Positions 1-56,200 of a stretch of 64,000 nt of DNA are shown here, one piece after another (within the stretch, counting starts at the first letter, position 1; each line of letters starts with the position of its first letter). The notes below the pieces were generated by a model that was not told the origin of the DNA, made no database searches, and saw nothing but the letters and a program-made list of their open reading frames with translations. The DNA is from Branchiostoma floridae (Eukaryota; Chordata; Leptocardii; Amphioxiformes; Branchiostomatidae): positions 4,334,267-4,398,266 of the forward strand of contig NC_049985.1 in the NCBI RefSeq assembly GCF_000003815.2. The letters are read 5' to 3'. The position numbers and the translations under genes are program-made.

Positions 1-37110
<37,110 letters not shown>

Positions 37111-37388
37111 CAGTTACTGTAATGTTTAAAGTGTTTAAATTAGGGCTGTCTCCAGGATCCGTCTCTTCCCGCCATGATGGAGATTTGCTTGTTGGGACAG
37201 ACAGAAACTTCATGACATAAACTGAAAATGTACTTTCATTACAAGAACTGCCAGTTTGAAATGACAGATTTGACATTGAAACTCAACAACATTTTGCTCC
37301 CAAACAATGAATGGGACGGGGATAATGTAACACTAGAGACAGCCCAGGTTTGAATTCACCTCAATCTCTGCAACTGGACAAAAATCAG

Positions 37389-37575
37389 ACATTTACTTCT
37401 GGATGTTTTGATTGACATCCATCACTCTTCTTCAGCATCACTAAAATGAACTGGCAGAACAGTTCAATAGAAGTAAATCTTTTCCAGTCAGGTTAACTTG
37501 TATTGTTCTGCCAGTTCATTCAAGTAATACTGAAGAAGAGTGATGGATGTCACTCAAAACGTCTGGCAGTAAATC
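37389..37575. repeat. Long inverted repeat (about 80-nt arms) in the furry 3' UTR
   Basis: The left arm, including GACATCCATCACTCTTCTTC and ATGAACTGGCAGAACA, pairs with the right arm TGTTCTGCCAGTTCAT and GAAGAAGAGTGATGGATGTC. Similarity continues outward to ATTTACTTCTGGA and TCTGGCAGTAAAT. The loop is about 35 nt. It may be a foldback transposon, or a strong RNA hairpin in the mature mRNA. Confidence 0.85.
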
Positions 37576-38288
37576 TCCAAACTGTATCCAGTTGTAGAGA
37601 TTGCCTTTAAAAATATTGTTTGCCTGGATGTCTAACTTCCTATACTACAGCCAACAATTAAGGAGTAGCTGTACCCCTCCACAATTTATTTATTGAATAT
37701 GATTGTTTAGTTTTGTCTATTTTACTCCGACCTGTAGCCCTTCCAAACATTTTGAATGATTCCATCCAAGCTGGGAGTTCAGCAGGGTTGAAGAAGTTTG
37801 TAGGGTCACTTGAGATGACCACTGGCTTGTCCCATACCCCAAAGTCAAATCAAGAGAACAGTGTTATAAGGAACTTGTTATAAGTAATGATTCTGTAAGT
37901 CGTGGAGTAAGGTTGATTCCTGCCACCAGACAGGCACTTCTGCTTTTCTAGTAAGGACAGCTTTAGGGTGGATCACTCCAGAGAGGCACCTCAATTGTCT
38001 TAGTGAGGACAGCTTGGGGTCTCTCACCCAAGACAGATGCATTTTGCTGTCTTAAAGTCCTAGCGCTGTTCTTGACAAGTTCATTCTACTACTATTTTAT
38101 AAACAATAAGGTTTATAATCACTATGGTATTATAATAGGAATGGTGATAGCTGTGACAAACTGCTTGTATGCTAGCTGGAACACAAAGTGACAGACTTAA
38201 AAGTTCGCTAGGAGCTAAATTTTGTATATCTGCTGCAACATTGTAATATTCATCTTGCAGAAGTTATCAGTGAGAGAAAGTGTTCAGT

Positions 38289-38294
38289 AATAAA
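38289..38294 (+). terminator. Candidate polyadenylation signal of furry
   Basis: AATAAA on the furry strand, 1.18 kb after the stop codon. It is the first canonical hexamer I found downstream. Confidence 0.4.
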
Positions 38295-38754
38295 TGATGT
38301 ACAATAGACAGAAGTACTTTTGAATGGTATTCAAGCCAGGAGTGTAGGAGTAGGTTTTTGATAAATTTTTATCAATGAATGTGCAAAACAGTAAATCCGA
38401 AATGTGATCTCAGCTCATAATATGGGCTTGCAAATTGAGTGTTAATAGGAATTTATTATTTAAATCTATCCTCTACAAGTGTGGCATGTATTCTTTTTCA
38501 ATCACGTTAATGTTGGAAGACAGATTTTACTGTTATGTATACAAATATGACAATAGTGAAGTTGTATCCAAAGTGCGCATATTTTGTACAAAGAGTTCCC
38601 CACAATGGTCAGAGAGCCAGGCTACATGTAGGTACTGGAGACAGGAAATATGTGGATGCACAAATTTTGTTACATCTTATAGATTGCAGTTGAAATTACT
38701 TTATACAAAAAGGCAGATGGATATGTGCTGAAAACGGTCAGACATTTCAGGTTA

Positions 38755-38941
38755 CTCTCCAAGCAGAGGTTAGGCTTTTAGCGTTTTTATATTTACTTGT
38801 CTTGATCAGGCTTTCTATTTTGTCCTTTTTCTTGAAGTATGCCAGCGAGTTAGGTTTTGACAATACAATATACAATACAAAATAGAAAGCCCGATAAAAA
38901 CGTCTAAAAAAACAGTCGGAGTCTAACCTCTGCTCGGAGAG
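38755..38941. mobile_element. 187-bp MITE, Tc1/mariner-like (TA target)
   Basis: Termini CTCTCCAAGCAGAGGTTAG and CTAACCTCTGCTCGGAGAG are inverted and flanked by TA on both sides (38753-38754 and 38942-38943). The arms extend about 70 bp to AGGCTTTCTATTTTGT and ACAAAATAGAAAGCC, so nearly the whole element folds back. It lies between the furry 3' UTR and the 3' end of the carboxypeptidase gene. Confidence 0.82.
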
Positions 38942-40173
38942 TAATTTAAGGTAGCATTTGTTGTCTTTTATCAGTAACTGTAACACTCAGCTGTTTTAAA
39001 TCATATCCAGTTGATTGAGTAAATTTTGTAGTGAGTATCTCATTTCCAGGATGTCTAAGCTTCATCTGGTTCAGTTGAAGATATTTTAGGCACTTGAATG
39101 ATGTCTGTCCAACTTTCTCATTACAATGGGCTGTTTATTCACCAGTAACAAATACAGAATGAAGATGCCTTTTATTTCTGATCAACTTTGTACCATGTAG
39201 TTCCAATATCACCTGTTTGGACGAAATGTAACATCATATTTGAGTTGACCACTACTGTAGGATTCATCACATTTTTAAGATTTTTGTTGAAGTTACTAGA
39301 ACCTTCCTCGGAGTTCCTCCTAATGTTCTATGTATATATAGGGAAAAACCACAGTACACAAATAGTGTACAGCACAGTCCTGCCATTGATTGTAGTAGCA
39401 AGACTTCTCGTAATATCTAAAAAATAGAAACCTTTTGTGTCATTATTTTTTGTTGTCTACAGACTGCTTTCGATTGTTGGGCTTGATGCCCAGTCATATC
39501 GTGTAGAATGTGTTCCTTTGTGATGTACATATTGTATACAAGCTTTTGAAGTATGCTACATTTACTACGCGTACGCAAAACACAATGAAAATTTCATTCA
39601 TTTTGCCTTGCTTACCTTCAGTATTTACAAAGTATACGGTATACGTTATAAAAATATATAACAACTGTAAATACTCAAGGTTTAAAATGTACAGTGGAGT
39701 GTGTTTTTAGTCCGACCTCCAAAGTCTAGCCCGTGGCTTCTCGCCTACGTACATGTAGGTGGCTAATTAATGTCATAGTATTGAAGGATGCCATCTAATA
39801 GATTAAGATTTGAAATGACGTCAGCAACATGTAAAGCCTTTGTCTAACTTCATCTAGATGCTTTATCTCAGGACATGATCATGAGAGAAGCTTTAAATTC
39901 TAAGTATACACGAGCTTAAGAAGACGATATTCAGTGAATTGTCTGCTGCGATGGGATCCTGTTGCCTCCTTTGCCCGCATGTAGTCGTGGAATCATTTAA
40001 TTACGGGGCTGAAAATCACAAAAGATAGATAACAGTTATATTATTTCCATGTATCTGAATCTTTAAATTGATACTTGGACAATTCAAACTATGTACTCGA
40101 GTTTTTTGTTGCGTTTGCCTCCCTAGCGTTCGGAACGAACACTAGACTAATTCATATAAAATTTAGAAATGAT
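38942..40173. other. Intergenic region between convergent genes
   Basis: AT-rich, with no recognisable coding or RNA gene. Confidence 0.6.
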
Positions 40174-40179
40174 TTTAAT
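40174..40179 (-). terminator. Candidate polyadenylation signal of the carboxypeptidase gene
   Basis: ATTAAA on the minus strand (TTTAAT on plus), about 100 nt after the stop codon at 40278. Confidence 0.4.
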
Positions 40180-40277
40180 AACGTAAGACATGGCTTTTCG
40201 ATTAAAAATATCAGTGCTGTATAGCACAACACAGCACAATATAAAATAGCATTATTTAAGATAACATGAAACAATAC

Positions 40278-47611
<7,334 letters not shown>

Positions 47612-48504
47612 AAATGCATACATAAATACATTTAGAATATGAAAATCAAATCGCGCCACTATAGTATGATATTATGTTCATAAGGTGGTGTTGTCACTTC
47701 TGTGACATCAGTGTTAGGGGTCACGTAATCTCCTGTTCCGCCATGGCTGTGTTCGTGAAGACACATTGTGAATAAACCTCTCCTCTGACTCCAAGTGGCA
47801 TCGCACCTTCGAGTCATCCATCCCGCATCTCCGAGTTGAACAATGGCGCCGTACCAAGCCAAGTCATGCTTTCATATACAAATGTTATCTACTTCACCAA
47901 CTCACATGCATTACAACAATGCACCGATAGGCTTCTTCAAGGGTGATAACTGAGCAAAGGAAAGGAGCAGCGTGATATTTTACATTCAGGTAGATTAGAA
48001 AGTGATGTACACAATTGACTACAATTATGCAAATAATGACCGAAGAATGAGGGGAATCTAGATTTCATCGTTTCCTTTGAGAGGACTCCAATGCATATAA
48101 TGTATGTAATCTATAGTAGGCGGATTATTTACAGATGCACAATCTGTATAAGGAGGAAATAGCATATCTCGACTGTTTCACATACATTTAATGCATGCAA
48201 AATATAACATAAACATATACTGTACGAATTATCTACATAATCAATGCCAATGGGCCATGATTCAGCTAAGTGGCAAATGTGACATGTGTAAGTTAGTGAA
48301 AGATGTACATAACTATACATATATGATGCAAAGGTGGAAGCATAATACAAATTTTTCATGGAGGTATGAGTTCTCCGAACTCTTGTTGGTAAAGAACTGT
48401 CAAGTACAGAACATTGGACGGTGATATAATGCAACATAAGGAGGTGGGTTATTTAAAAAAACTTCGCAACGGTTTGTTTACTGATTAAAACAACCTATAA
48501 CGCC

Positions 48505-48695
48505 AGTCACTGTAGCGTTATTGTTTCCAATTTTGCACGCTTAATTTAAGCGTCACCCTGTAAACGTCACCCTGTTAACGACAGGTCGGATTGGTTGAAC
48601 GTCAGAGTTTCTAAATCCCCAAGAAGTCGAGCGTATTTTCGCCTGAAATTCTAGTGTTGTATTGGACGGGACCTCGACGACATGCTTGCACATGA
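48505..48695 (+). repeat. Dispersed direct repeat A, copy 1 (second copy about 51628-51830)
   Basis: GTTATTGTTTCCAATTTTGC, ACGCTTAATTTAAGCGTCAC, a GATTGGTTGA core and TTTCGCCYGAAA are shared in order with 51643-51825. The two copies are about 3.1 kb apart and diverged; the ACGCTTAATTTAAGCGT core is itself palindromic. Confidence 0.75.
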
Positions 48696-49600
48696 TCCAA
48701 GCACTAAGTAACATGCAACAATTGAGAAAGGACCGGCCTTATCGATATCGCTGCTACTGTTTGCCATATGATGTGAGATGAATATACTAATATGAACCGG
48801 TTAGTCTTCTTCGGCCTCACAAATTCAACAACGTGTTTTCAAGCCATATATAGCAAAGTGATTGTAACAACGAGGTAGCAGTGTCCAGCCTACTTCTATG
48901 GACGCCAGCTGAAGGGAATACGAGGCAGGGAAGATGTGCTGAGAAGGGACACAGAACTGAAGCCATGAAAAATGCAATGCTGGACAGGGACTTCTGGGCA
49001 GCCACAGTGTGGTTCGGGTTGCAGGGAAGAAGCGGCACCCGACATAAGTCACATAAGTCAAGATAGTAACATTTAGCTGTCTAGTTACTGTTTAGCTGTC
49101 AGCTAGTCTAGTCCGATGCCGGGCGAGACTACAAGCTTCCCGGCATATACAAAATGTATTATTTCCCCCGGCATAAGAAATTTCCCAGTGCAAACCTTGC
49201 TTCGATGTGTTGAAAATGGCCAATCACCCCACCACCACCACAATATCAAAAGTAGGCGTCGGTTGTTGATATAAACGTACACGTACGAATTCCCAGTTCA
49301 CTCGATTTGCAACTTGACATGACATCAGACCATTTGCAAATGACCACATCTTGAGTCAAATCCATCTAAATGTTTAGCAATAATTCTCACAGACTATCAA
49401 ATTCATCTTAATCTTTAACAGTAATTCTCACATGCTATCAAATAGTTTCTACGGTACCATTGCGAGGATCGTTAACTCGGACTCACCTCATTGTATCTCG
49501 TCAAGGAGCTGCCGAATTCTGGACTCGCTTCAAAGAGGGTGGCAAGTTACTGATTGTAACACGTACAACCCAATGCACTATATATTATGATATGAAATGG

Positions 49601-49793
49601 TACTACCGGTCACCGACGCGAGTCATTTTATCACGACGTTGGATAAAAATACACTAATGACGGTCAAACAATTAGACATATGACGTAGGTGCCTCAGGGT
49701 CTTTTTACTTACGGCTTTTTTTAACTTCCTCCTGGCATGAAAAACGGACAAGATTGAGAAAGTGGTAAATAACTTTTATTGCATATTTGTTGT
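49601..49793 (+). repeat. Direct repeat B, copy 1 of 3
   Basis: A 193-bp block starting TACTACCGGTCACCGACGCG and ending TTTTATTGCATATTTGTTGT is almost identical to 50331-50523. A more diverged third copy is at about 50918-51115. Confidence 0.92.
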
Positions 49794-50082
49794 AGCCATG
49801 TACAAAATGGCACTTTTCGTGCCAGTGTGGCTGTCAAAGATGGTGCAACACTAGGTGCGACGCAAAGCTGATCACTACTAGACTTGACAAATTGTCATTA
49901 TTCTATATGTTTTAGTCATTTTTCTAAGTGCAATATTTCATAGTAAGTTTTTTTCAATTGTAACTACATCAATAGATTTTAATTCCATGTGAATCATGAT
50001 ATCAATGAACATGTAACAAAACGTGAAATTCAGCCAACTGTCTGCAAAGTGTTTTAGTGCCATAAAACCATTCCTTGTGTCC

Positions 50083-50250
50083 ATCCTTCCTTCGTTCGGT
50101 CCTGCCGTGTCCGTCGGTTCCGTTCCGTGTCGGTTCCTTCCTTCCGTTCGTTCCTTCCTTCCGTTCCTTCCTTCCGTTCCTTCCTACCTTCCTTCCTACC
50201 TTCCTTCCTTCCTTCCTTCCATCTTTCTTTCATTCTTTCATTCATTCATA
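50083..50250 (+). repeat. Pyrimidine-rich (TTCC)n microsatellite
   Basis: TTCC/TTCG units interspersed with CCGT/GGTT run for about 165 bp; open frames across it are low-complexity artefacts. Confidence 0.92.
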
Positions 50251-50251
50251 T

Positions 50252-51117
50252 CCGGAAATGACACTTCATCAGCAGATTATGATTAGAGTCAACTCTAGAT
50301 CTTGGAAGAAAAGTTCCTGGTTGTACCACGTACTACCGGTCACCGACGCGAGTCATTTTATCACGACGTTGGATAAAAATACACTAATGACGGTCAAACA
50401 ATTAGACATATGACGTAGGTGCCTCAGGGTCTTTTTACTTACGGTTTTTTTAACTTCCTCCTGGCATGCAAAACGGACAAGATTGAGAAAGTGGTAAATA
50501 ACTTTTATTGCATATTTGTTGTACACTCGTTCTCATTTAAATGTCGAAAATGGCATTTTTGTGGTCGAAAAATAAATCGGCTTCATTTTCAGTGAAAACT
50601 ACCTGGTTGTTTAGGAAAATTCCTCTTTTAACCATAGCCAAAAAATGGCAACTTATTATTTTCGGTCCCATTGGTAATACATTACAGGGCGGGTAACAAA
50701 CGTTACATATGTTTTAACATATGTTTTATAAAGATGATAAATATGTTGTTTTCGTTGTATTTGTGATACCCGGAAATGATGACTAAGTGTCTCAGCACCT
50801 CCATATAAAAAACTAAAGAACTTTTCAAAGATGTTGCAAGGTGTCATACCCGGAAATCACACTTCTTCTGATGATTGTAATTAAAGTCAACAGAAAAGTT
50901 CCTGATTGCACCACGTACTACCAGCCACCGACGCAAGTCCCTCTATCACGAGTTTGGGCAAAAATAGATACACTAATGACATCAATTAGACGTATGACGT
51001 AGGTGTCTCAGGGACCCACAATTTTTTATCCAAACTTCCGCCGGACTTGAAGTTGCATGAGAAAGCGGACAAGATAAAGAAAGTTTCTTGATGACATTTT
51101 AGTACCTGTTGTAGCTA
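50252..51117 (+). repeat. Direct repeat B, copies 2 and 3
   Basis: Copy 2 (50331-50523) is near-identical to copy 1. Copy 3 (about 50918-51115) keeps CACCGACGC, TACACTAATGAC, TATGACGTAGGTG.CTCAGG and CGGACAAGAT in order. Copies 2 and 3 share an additional upstream part (CCGGAAATSACACTTC to AAAGTTCCTG) absent before copy 1. Confidence 0.82.
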
Positions 51118-51627
51118 TGTGCAAAATGCAGCGATCTGATCCCGTTTGAAAGAAAAATAAATAAAATGGACGTTGTTGACAACGTCCACGATATACAATC
51201 AGAGTATTCTGTAACATCGTACCTCCAGCATTACATTGTTCGTGTAGAGGCTGAAAATTAGTGTATCAACAGGACACGTGTTTGAAATTTGTATATTAAT
51301 AGGTAATAATTTGATAATCGTTCCAAACAAGTTGATGAAGATGTCAACAACCCCATAAATAGTTCATCGACCCCATTGTCAATCGTATTTTCAACTTCGG
51401 TCCATTAAGTACATGCTTTAGAACAATGTGATTCCCTGCAATATTGTCTTAGTGTAGGACAAAGAAAGGGAGTTCTTTTTCACGTTTCCTGACTTTGACC
51501 TTTCTGTGAAAATTTTGTTTTTATTTCTCCCTTCCCACTGGTTACAAGTTACACTGTATTGCTTTTGTTAACAGCATGCATAAACACGTGTTTAATCTGG
51601 AAAAAAGGCTTAGTTTATCTTTTTTTT

Positions 51628-51830
51628 AAATTGCAATGTCAGCGCTATTGTTTCCGATTTCTCACGCTCAATTTAAGCGTCATACTGTCAAGGACCTATG
51701 CCCCGATTGGTTGATCATCAGACGGTCGCCTAAATTCAAATTCGCCAAATAGCCGAGTGTATCTTTCGCCCGAAAATGTAACGTTTAAGCGTTGATTTGG
51801 ACAGGACATTTAAACGACTTTTTAAATGTA
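51628..51830 (+). repeat. Dispersed direct repeat A, copy 2
   Basis: It shares GCTATTGTTTCCGATTTCTC, CGCTCAATTTAAGCGTCATA, CGATTGGTTGATC, CGAGTGTATCTTTCGCCCGA and GGACAGGACATTTAAACGAC-like sequence with 48508-48695. Confidence 0.75.
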
Positions 51831-52763
51831 AATCCAGGACTGCCTGAAAGCAGATCAAGGTTCGACCTGAGTGTACACTCCTAGTTAAACAAATAAATCA
51901 ATCAAATCAAATCGTACGAGGCTAACCAACAATGAGTTAAAAACTGAAATTTCACCCCTATCGCTAATGAAACATTCGAAAGGGGGTCAACCCCCCTTCC
52001 CAGACGCCCCAGCCCAACAGGTGAGGTCACACCTGGGGACTTCCGGTTTCGTGGTGCCAGTCGCAAGTGGAACTGTAACAGTTACTTTCAACTACAACCT
52101 GAGGGTGAAGGGTGTTTTTCTCTGTTAAAAGGTCGACATCCTTCACTCTTAGCTGTGCTGAGGTCAACACAGATCCAAGAAGACTGAAAAGGTGTGTATA
52201 TGTTGACTGAAATGGTGTGCATGTTGACGATGTGTGTATATGTTGACGATGTACACAAGAAAAATACAACACTCGGACGCTGATACTGTCCAATCTCGCA
52301 TCAAGAGACCATTAATTTAGCCTGATCTGAGGAAAAGACCTAAAACACAAAAGGAACTTACAGTCAACGTAAACGCTGAGTTTGGAGGAGAATGACTTGT
52401 TTATCTTACACATATACTCTTATATGCAAATAGCTCAAGCAGGTGGGTGTGCCAAACGTGGGGGGGCGATGGTGCAGAAATACAGGTGTATTTACGATCT
52501 ACTTTTTTCGGTCATAGGACTGGTGCGTTGTGGACGAAACCAAGTCAGTGAGTTCCAGGTGTCAGCTAACGTTAAATCATTCGCGATCTACTTGAAAGTG
52601 ACGTGGAATATTGATATATCATTGCACACTGAATGTGACACGGGACTTGGGCGTACAAGAATATGTGGTTTGACCTTTGGACCACTCGACGAGTAGTTAC
52701 CATCGAGTGTCTTGGATAAGATAGAATGCGATACATGATGACAATGCGTTGGTTCTTTACAGG

Positions 52764-53209
52764 ATGGCTACAGGAGGGAGTACTGTCGCAGATGTCAGTG
52801 CCACAACACCGGACGACGATGACAGGTTTCAGACTTATTTGCATTCAAATGATGACTTATAAGCTTTCTGATAACCCATATCTAATTTTATAAACAACGT
52901 TTTGAAATTCTATAATGCTATACATTGATTTGAATTTTCGACTCCAGATGAATAGTTGATTTCTTAAAGTTTCTATTATATTTGATACCCATCAGATTAG
53001 TCATAAAAAATTATTCCCTTTTAGTTTGCTCAGTAGCACTGAATTGACCACAGATGTTTTCATCATATTCACATGGCATGTCTTGTTTGTTGTCTCTTAC
53101 AGTACATACGAAGAACATTTACACGATGGCTGCATGGCCCTGCAGACTGGAGACTTGGACAAGGCAGAACAAAGCTTTGCAGCTTCGCTCAAGTCTGTTC
53201 ATGTCAAAG
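52764..53209 (+). CDS. NTase-TPR gene exons 1-2
   Basis: Exon 52764-52825 ends GATGACAG|GTTTCA in phase 2; exon 53103-53209 (TTACAG before, GTGAAT after) continues [20 protein letters not shown] and ends in phase 1. They match the main exon that starts at 53507 with GA GAG TAT GGG. Two canonical introns (52826-53102 and 53210-53506) argue against retroposition of this copy. Confidence 0.8.
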
Positions 53210-56200
53210 GTGAATTAGATTACCTTTGACCTTTAAGATTATGTTTTCGGGTGCTTGTGTGTGTATAATGAGGAGGCCTTATAATGTTGATGTATCCTAT
53301 GCTTAGACCTTTAAACATATGGCATATGTCACTTAGAAAGAAACCATTTTAGATATCAATTATGCCATCAAGTAACTAATTCATTCAATGATGCTTGCAA
53401 AAAAATGAAGTAATTGCATAGCGCGATTTCGGTTCAAACATCTGTCTACCGATAGTTAAAAATCAAAGACAAGATCTCAATTCATGCCATATAACTTTTG
53501 TTACAGGAGAGTATGGGAAAGAGGCAGAGCCCCTGTTCAAGTTGGCAGATGTCTATCTGAAGAGAGGAATCCAGTCAAAGGACGGGGGTGATTTCACCAA
53601 GGCTGCAGCACTCTGTAATGCAGCACTGGTAAGATCGAGGAGGGAAGATATAGAGGAAACAATCCAAGAAATAACTCAAGCATTTGTAAAAGAAGTCTTG
53701 AATGTCGAACAGAATGTAAACAGTGAAGATACAGAGAAACACAAATTGATGTTGAAGGCTGATAGGGACTACGTAGAAAAAGAGATTAAGAGAATTGAAC
53801 AAGAGGTAGATCCATATAGCCTTGATGAGAATGACCCAACGATAAAAGAAGTGGAGATGAAGAGAGTTGAGGCAATCAAAGAATTGTTTCAGACACTCGT
53901 TGATCAGCGGAAAACGTTCATCGCTGGCCTTGTAGATGAATGCATGGAGGTAATGGGCCCCCCTCCCTGTACATACGCCATGATAGGTTTGGGTTCACAA
54001 GCCACAGGATTGGTAACACCATACTCTGATCTGGAATTTGCCATTTTGGTAGAGGATGAAACCGAGCATAATGTTAGCTATTTCCGCAACCTCACGCATT
54101 ACCTGCATCTCAAAGTGATCAATCTGGGAGAGACCATTCTACCGGCCATGGCGATTAAATCTCTCAATGATTTTTACTCAGACGACCCACTGGATAAGTG
54201 GTTTTATGACTCAGTGACACCGCGCGGTTTTGCATTCGACGGAGCCATGCCACATGCTTGCAAAACTCCACTAGGCAGGGGTAGAAACAGCACAGGAACA
54301 AGCGAACTCATTCGCACACCAAGCAGTATGACCAACGTTCTGCAAGACGACCTTGCATTCCATCTAAAGAAAGGCTACCATCTTGCTAGCATAATGGTAA
54401 ATGTGTCTTTTATCACAGGAGAACAGGGCTTGGTCAATGAGTACAGGACGTTATGCACTCAGAAACTTAAAGAAAACAATGGGACAGTTCAGGTGGTAAT
54501 GGCTGCTACTGTACTGAGTGAAAATGCGCCAACCTTTCAAACCCAGGCCCTCACTGCTAATCTGCTAAATGTGAAAAAAGAAATCTACCGATTTTCGAGC
54601 CTTGCTGTGTCCTGTTGGGCCCTACTTCATAACATACAACCGACCACAATCTGGGAGACTATTCAGGAGCTGAAAACCCGTGGAGTCGTCAGTAGTGAGA
54701 ACGCACACCACCTGATGGTGCTGGTCAGTATCTCTGCAGAACTGAGGTTGCGGACGTACATGAACAATCGTGGTCAAGTTGAAAATATGTCAGCCCTATC
54801 ATCAATATCGCCCGATACAGACATTGGGGACAAATTACAGAAGGTGTTTTACATCTCAAATACAAACCAGCTCATGAGATATTATCATACAGAAAGACCC
54901 CTGAGGCACTTAATTTCACAGCTAACCGACACTCAACCGTTGAAAGAACAATCAATCTTATTCGACAATTCTTCAGAGCTGAAAGCACAGGTATATGAAA
55001 GTCTATGCGATTTCCAAAATTTTAAGACATATTCAGAACAAACGCTACACAAATATGTATCGAAATATGGTGAAAATACTGTACACAGTGATGTTGCCGC
55101 GGCACTTAACAACTTGGCTGTCGCTTTGGGGATCCTTGGCAATCACGAAAAAGCTGTTATCTATTATGAGCAGTCACTACAGATGAGGCAGTGTATCTAT
55201 GGCGCGAATACTGAACATCCTGACATCGCCAGCTCATTTAACAACTTGGGTACCACATGGGACAACCTTGGTGATCACAGAAGGGCGGTCAGCTACTATG
55301 AACAGTCACTACGAATGAGGCGGACTATCTATGGCGAAGACACTGCACATCCTGACATCGCCAACTCACTTAACAACTTGGGTACCACGTGGGGTGACCT
55401 TGGTAACCACAGAAAGTCGGTTGGATATTATGAACAGTCGCTACAAATGAAGCGGAGTATCTATGGTAAGGCCATTTCCCATCCTGACATCGCCTCCTCA
55501 CTTAACAACTTGGGTAACGCCTGGAGTAAACTTGGGGATCACAGAAAGGCGGTCAGTTATTATGAACAGTCACTACAGATGCTCCGGAGTATTTACGGTG
55601 AGGACACTGCACATCCTGACATTGCCGACTCATTTAACAACTTGGGTAACACCTGGAGCGACCTTGGTGATCACAGAAAGGCGGTCAGCTATTATGACCA
55701 GTCACTACAGTTAAAGCGGAGTATCTATGGTGAGGACACTGCACATCCTGACATCGCCAGCTCACTTAGCAACTTAGGTGAAGCCTGGAGAAACCTCGGG
55801 TGTCACAGAAAGGCAGTCAGCTATTTTGAGGAGTCACTTCAGATGGACCGGAGTATCCATGGATTGAACACTGCACATCCTGACATCGCTGGCTCACTTA
55901 ACAGCTTGGGTAACGCCTGGAGCGACCTTGGTAACCACAGAAAGGCAGTTAGCTGTTATGAACAGTCGCTACAGATGTACCTGAGTGTCTATGGCGAGGA
56001 CACTGCGCATCCCGACATTGCCATGCCACTTACAAACTGGGTAACACCTGGGGAGACCTTGGGGATCACAGAAAAGCAGTTAGCTACTTTGAGCAGTCAC
56101 TACAGATAAAGCGGAGTATCTATGGTGAGGACACCGCACATCCTGACATCGCCCGCTCACTTAACAACTTGGGTAACACCTGTGGTGACCTTGGGGATCA

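Larger units (their letters stand above)
37111..38300 (+). other. Probable furry 3' UTR
   Basis: No further coding is seen after the TAG at 37110. The first good AATAAA is at 38289-38294. A long hairpin lies inside (37389-37575). Confidence 0.55.
47612..52763. promoter_or_regulatory. Intergenic region between head-to-head genes
   Basis: About 5.1 kb separate the carboxypeptidase start codon (minus) and the NTase-TPR start codon (plus). Promoters and 5' UTR exons of both must lie here or be very close, but I see no convincing TATA box or other motif. Diverged direct repeats occupy much of the interval. An acceptor-like TTCTTTACAG at 52753-52762 suggests a spliced 5' UTR for the NTase-TPR gene. 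Confidence 0.45.

Noticed and set aside
50023-50413. Pro/Ser-rich open frames
   Set aside because: Low-complexity translation of the (TTCC)n microsatellite.
52382-52696. 104-codon open frame upstream of the NTase-TPR gene
   Set aside because: No recognisable domain, no conserved splice context; probably 5' intron or intergenic sequence.
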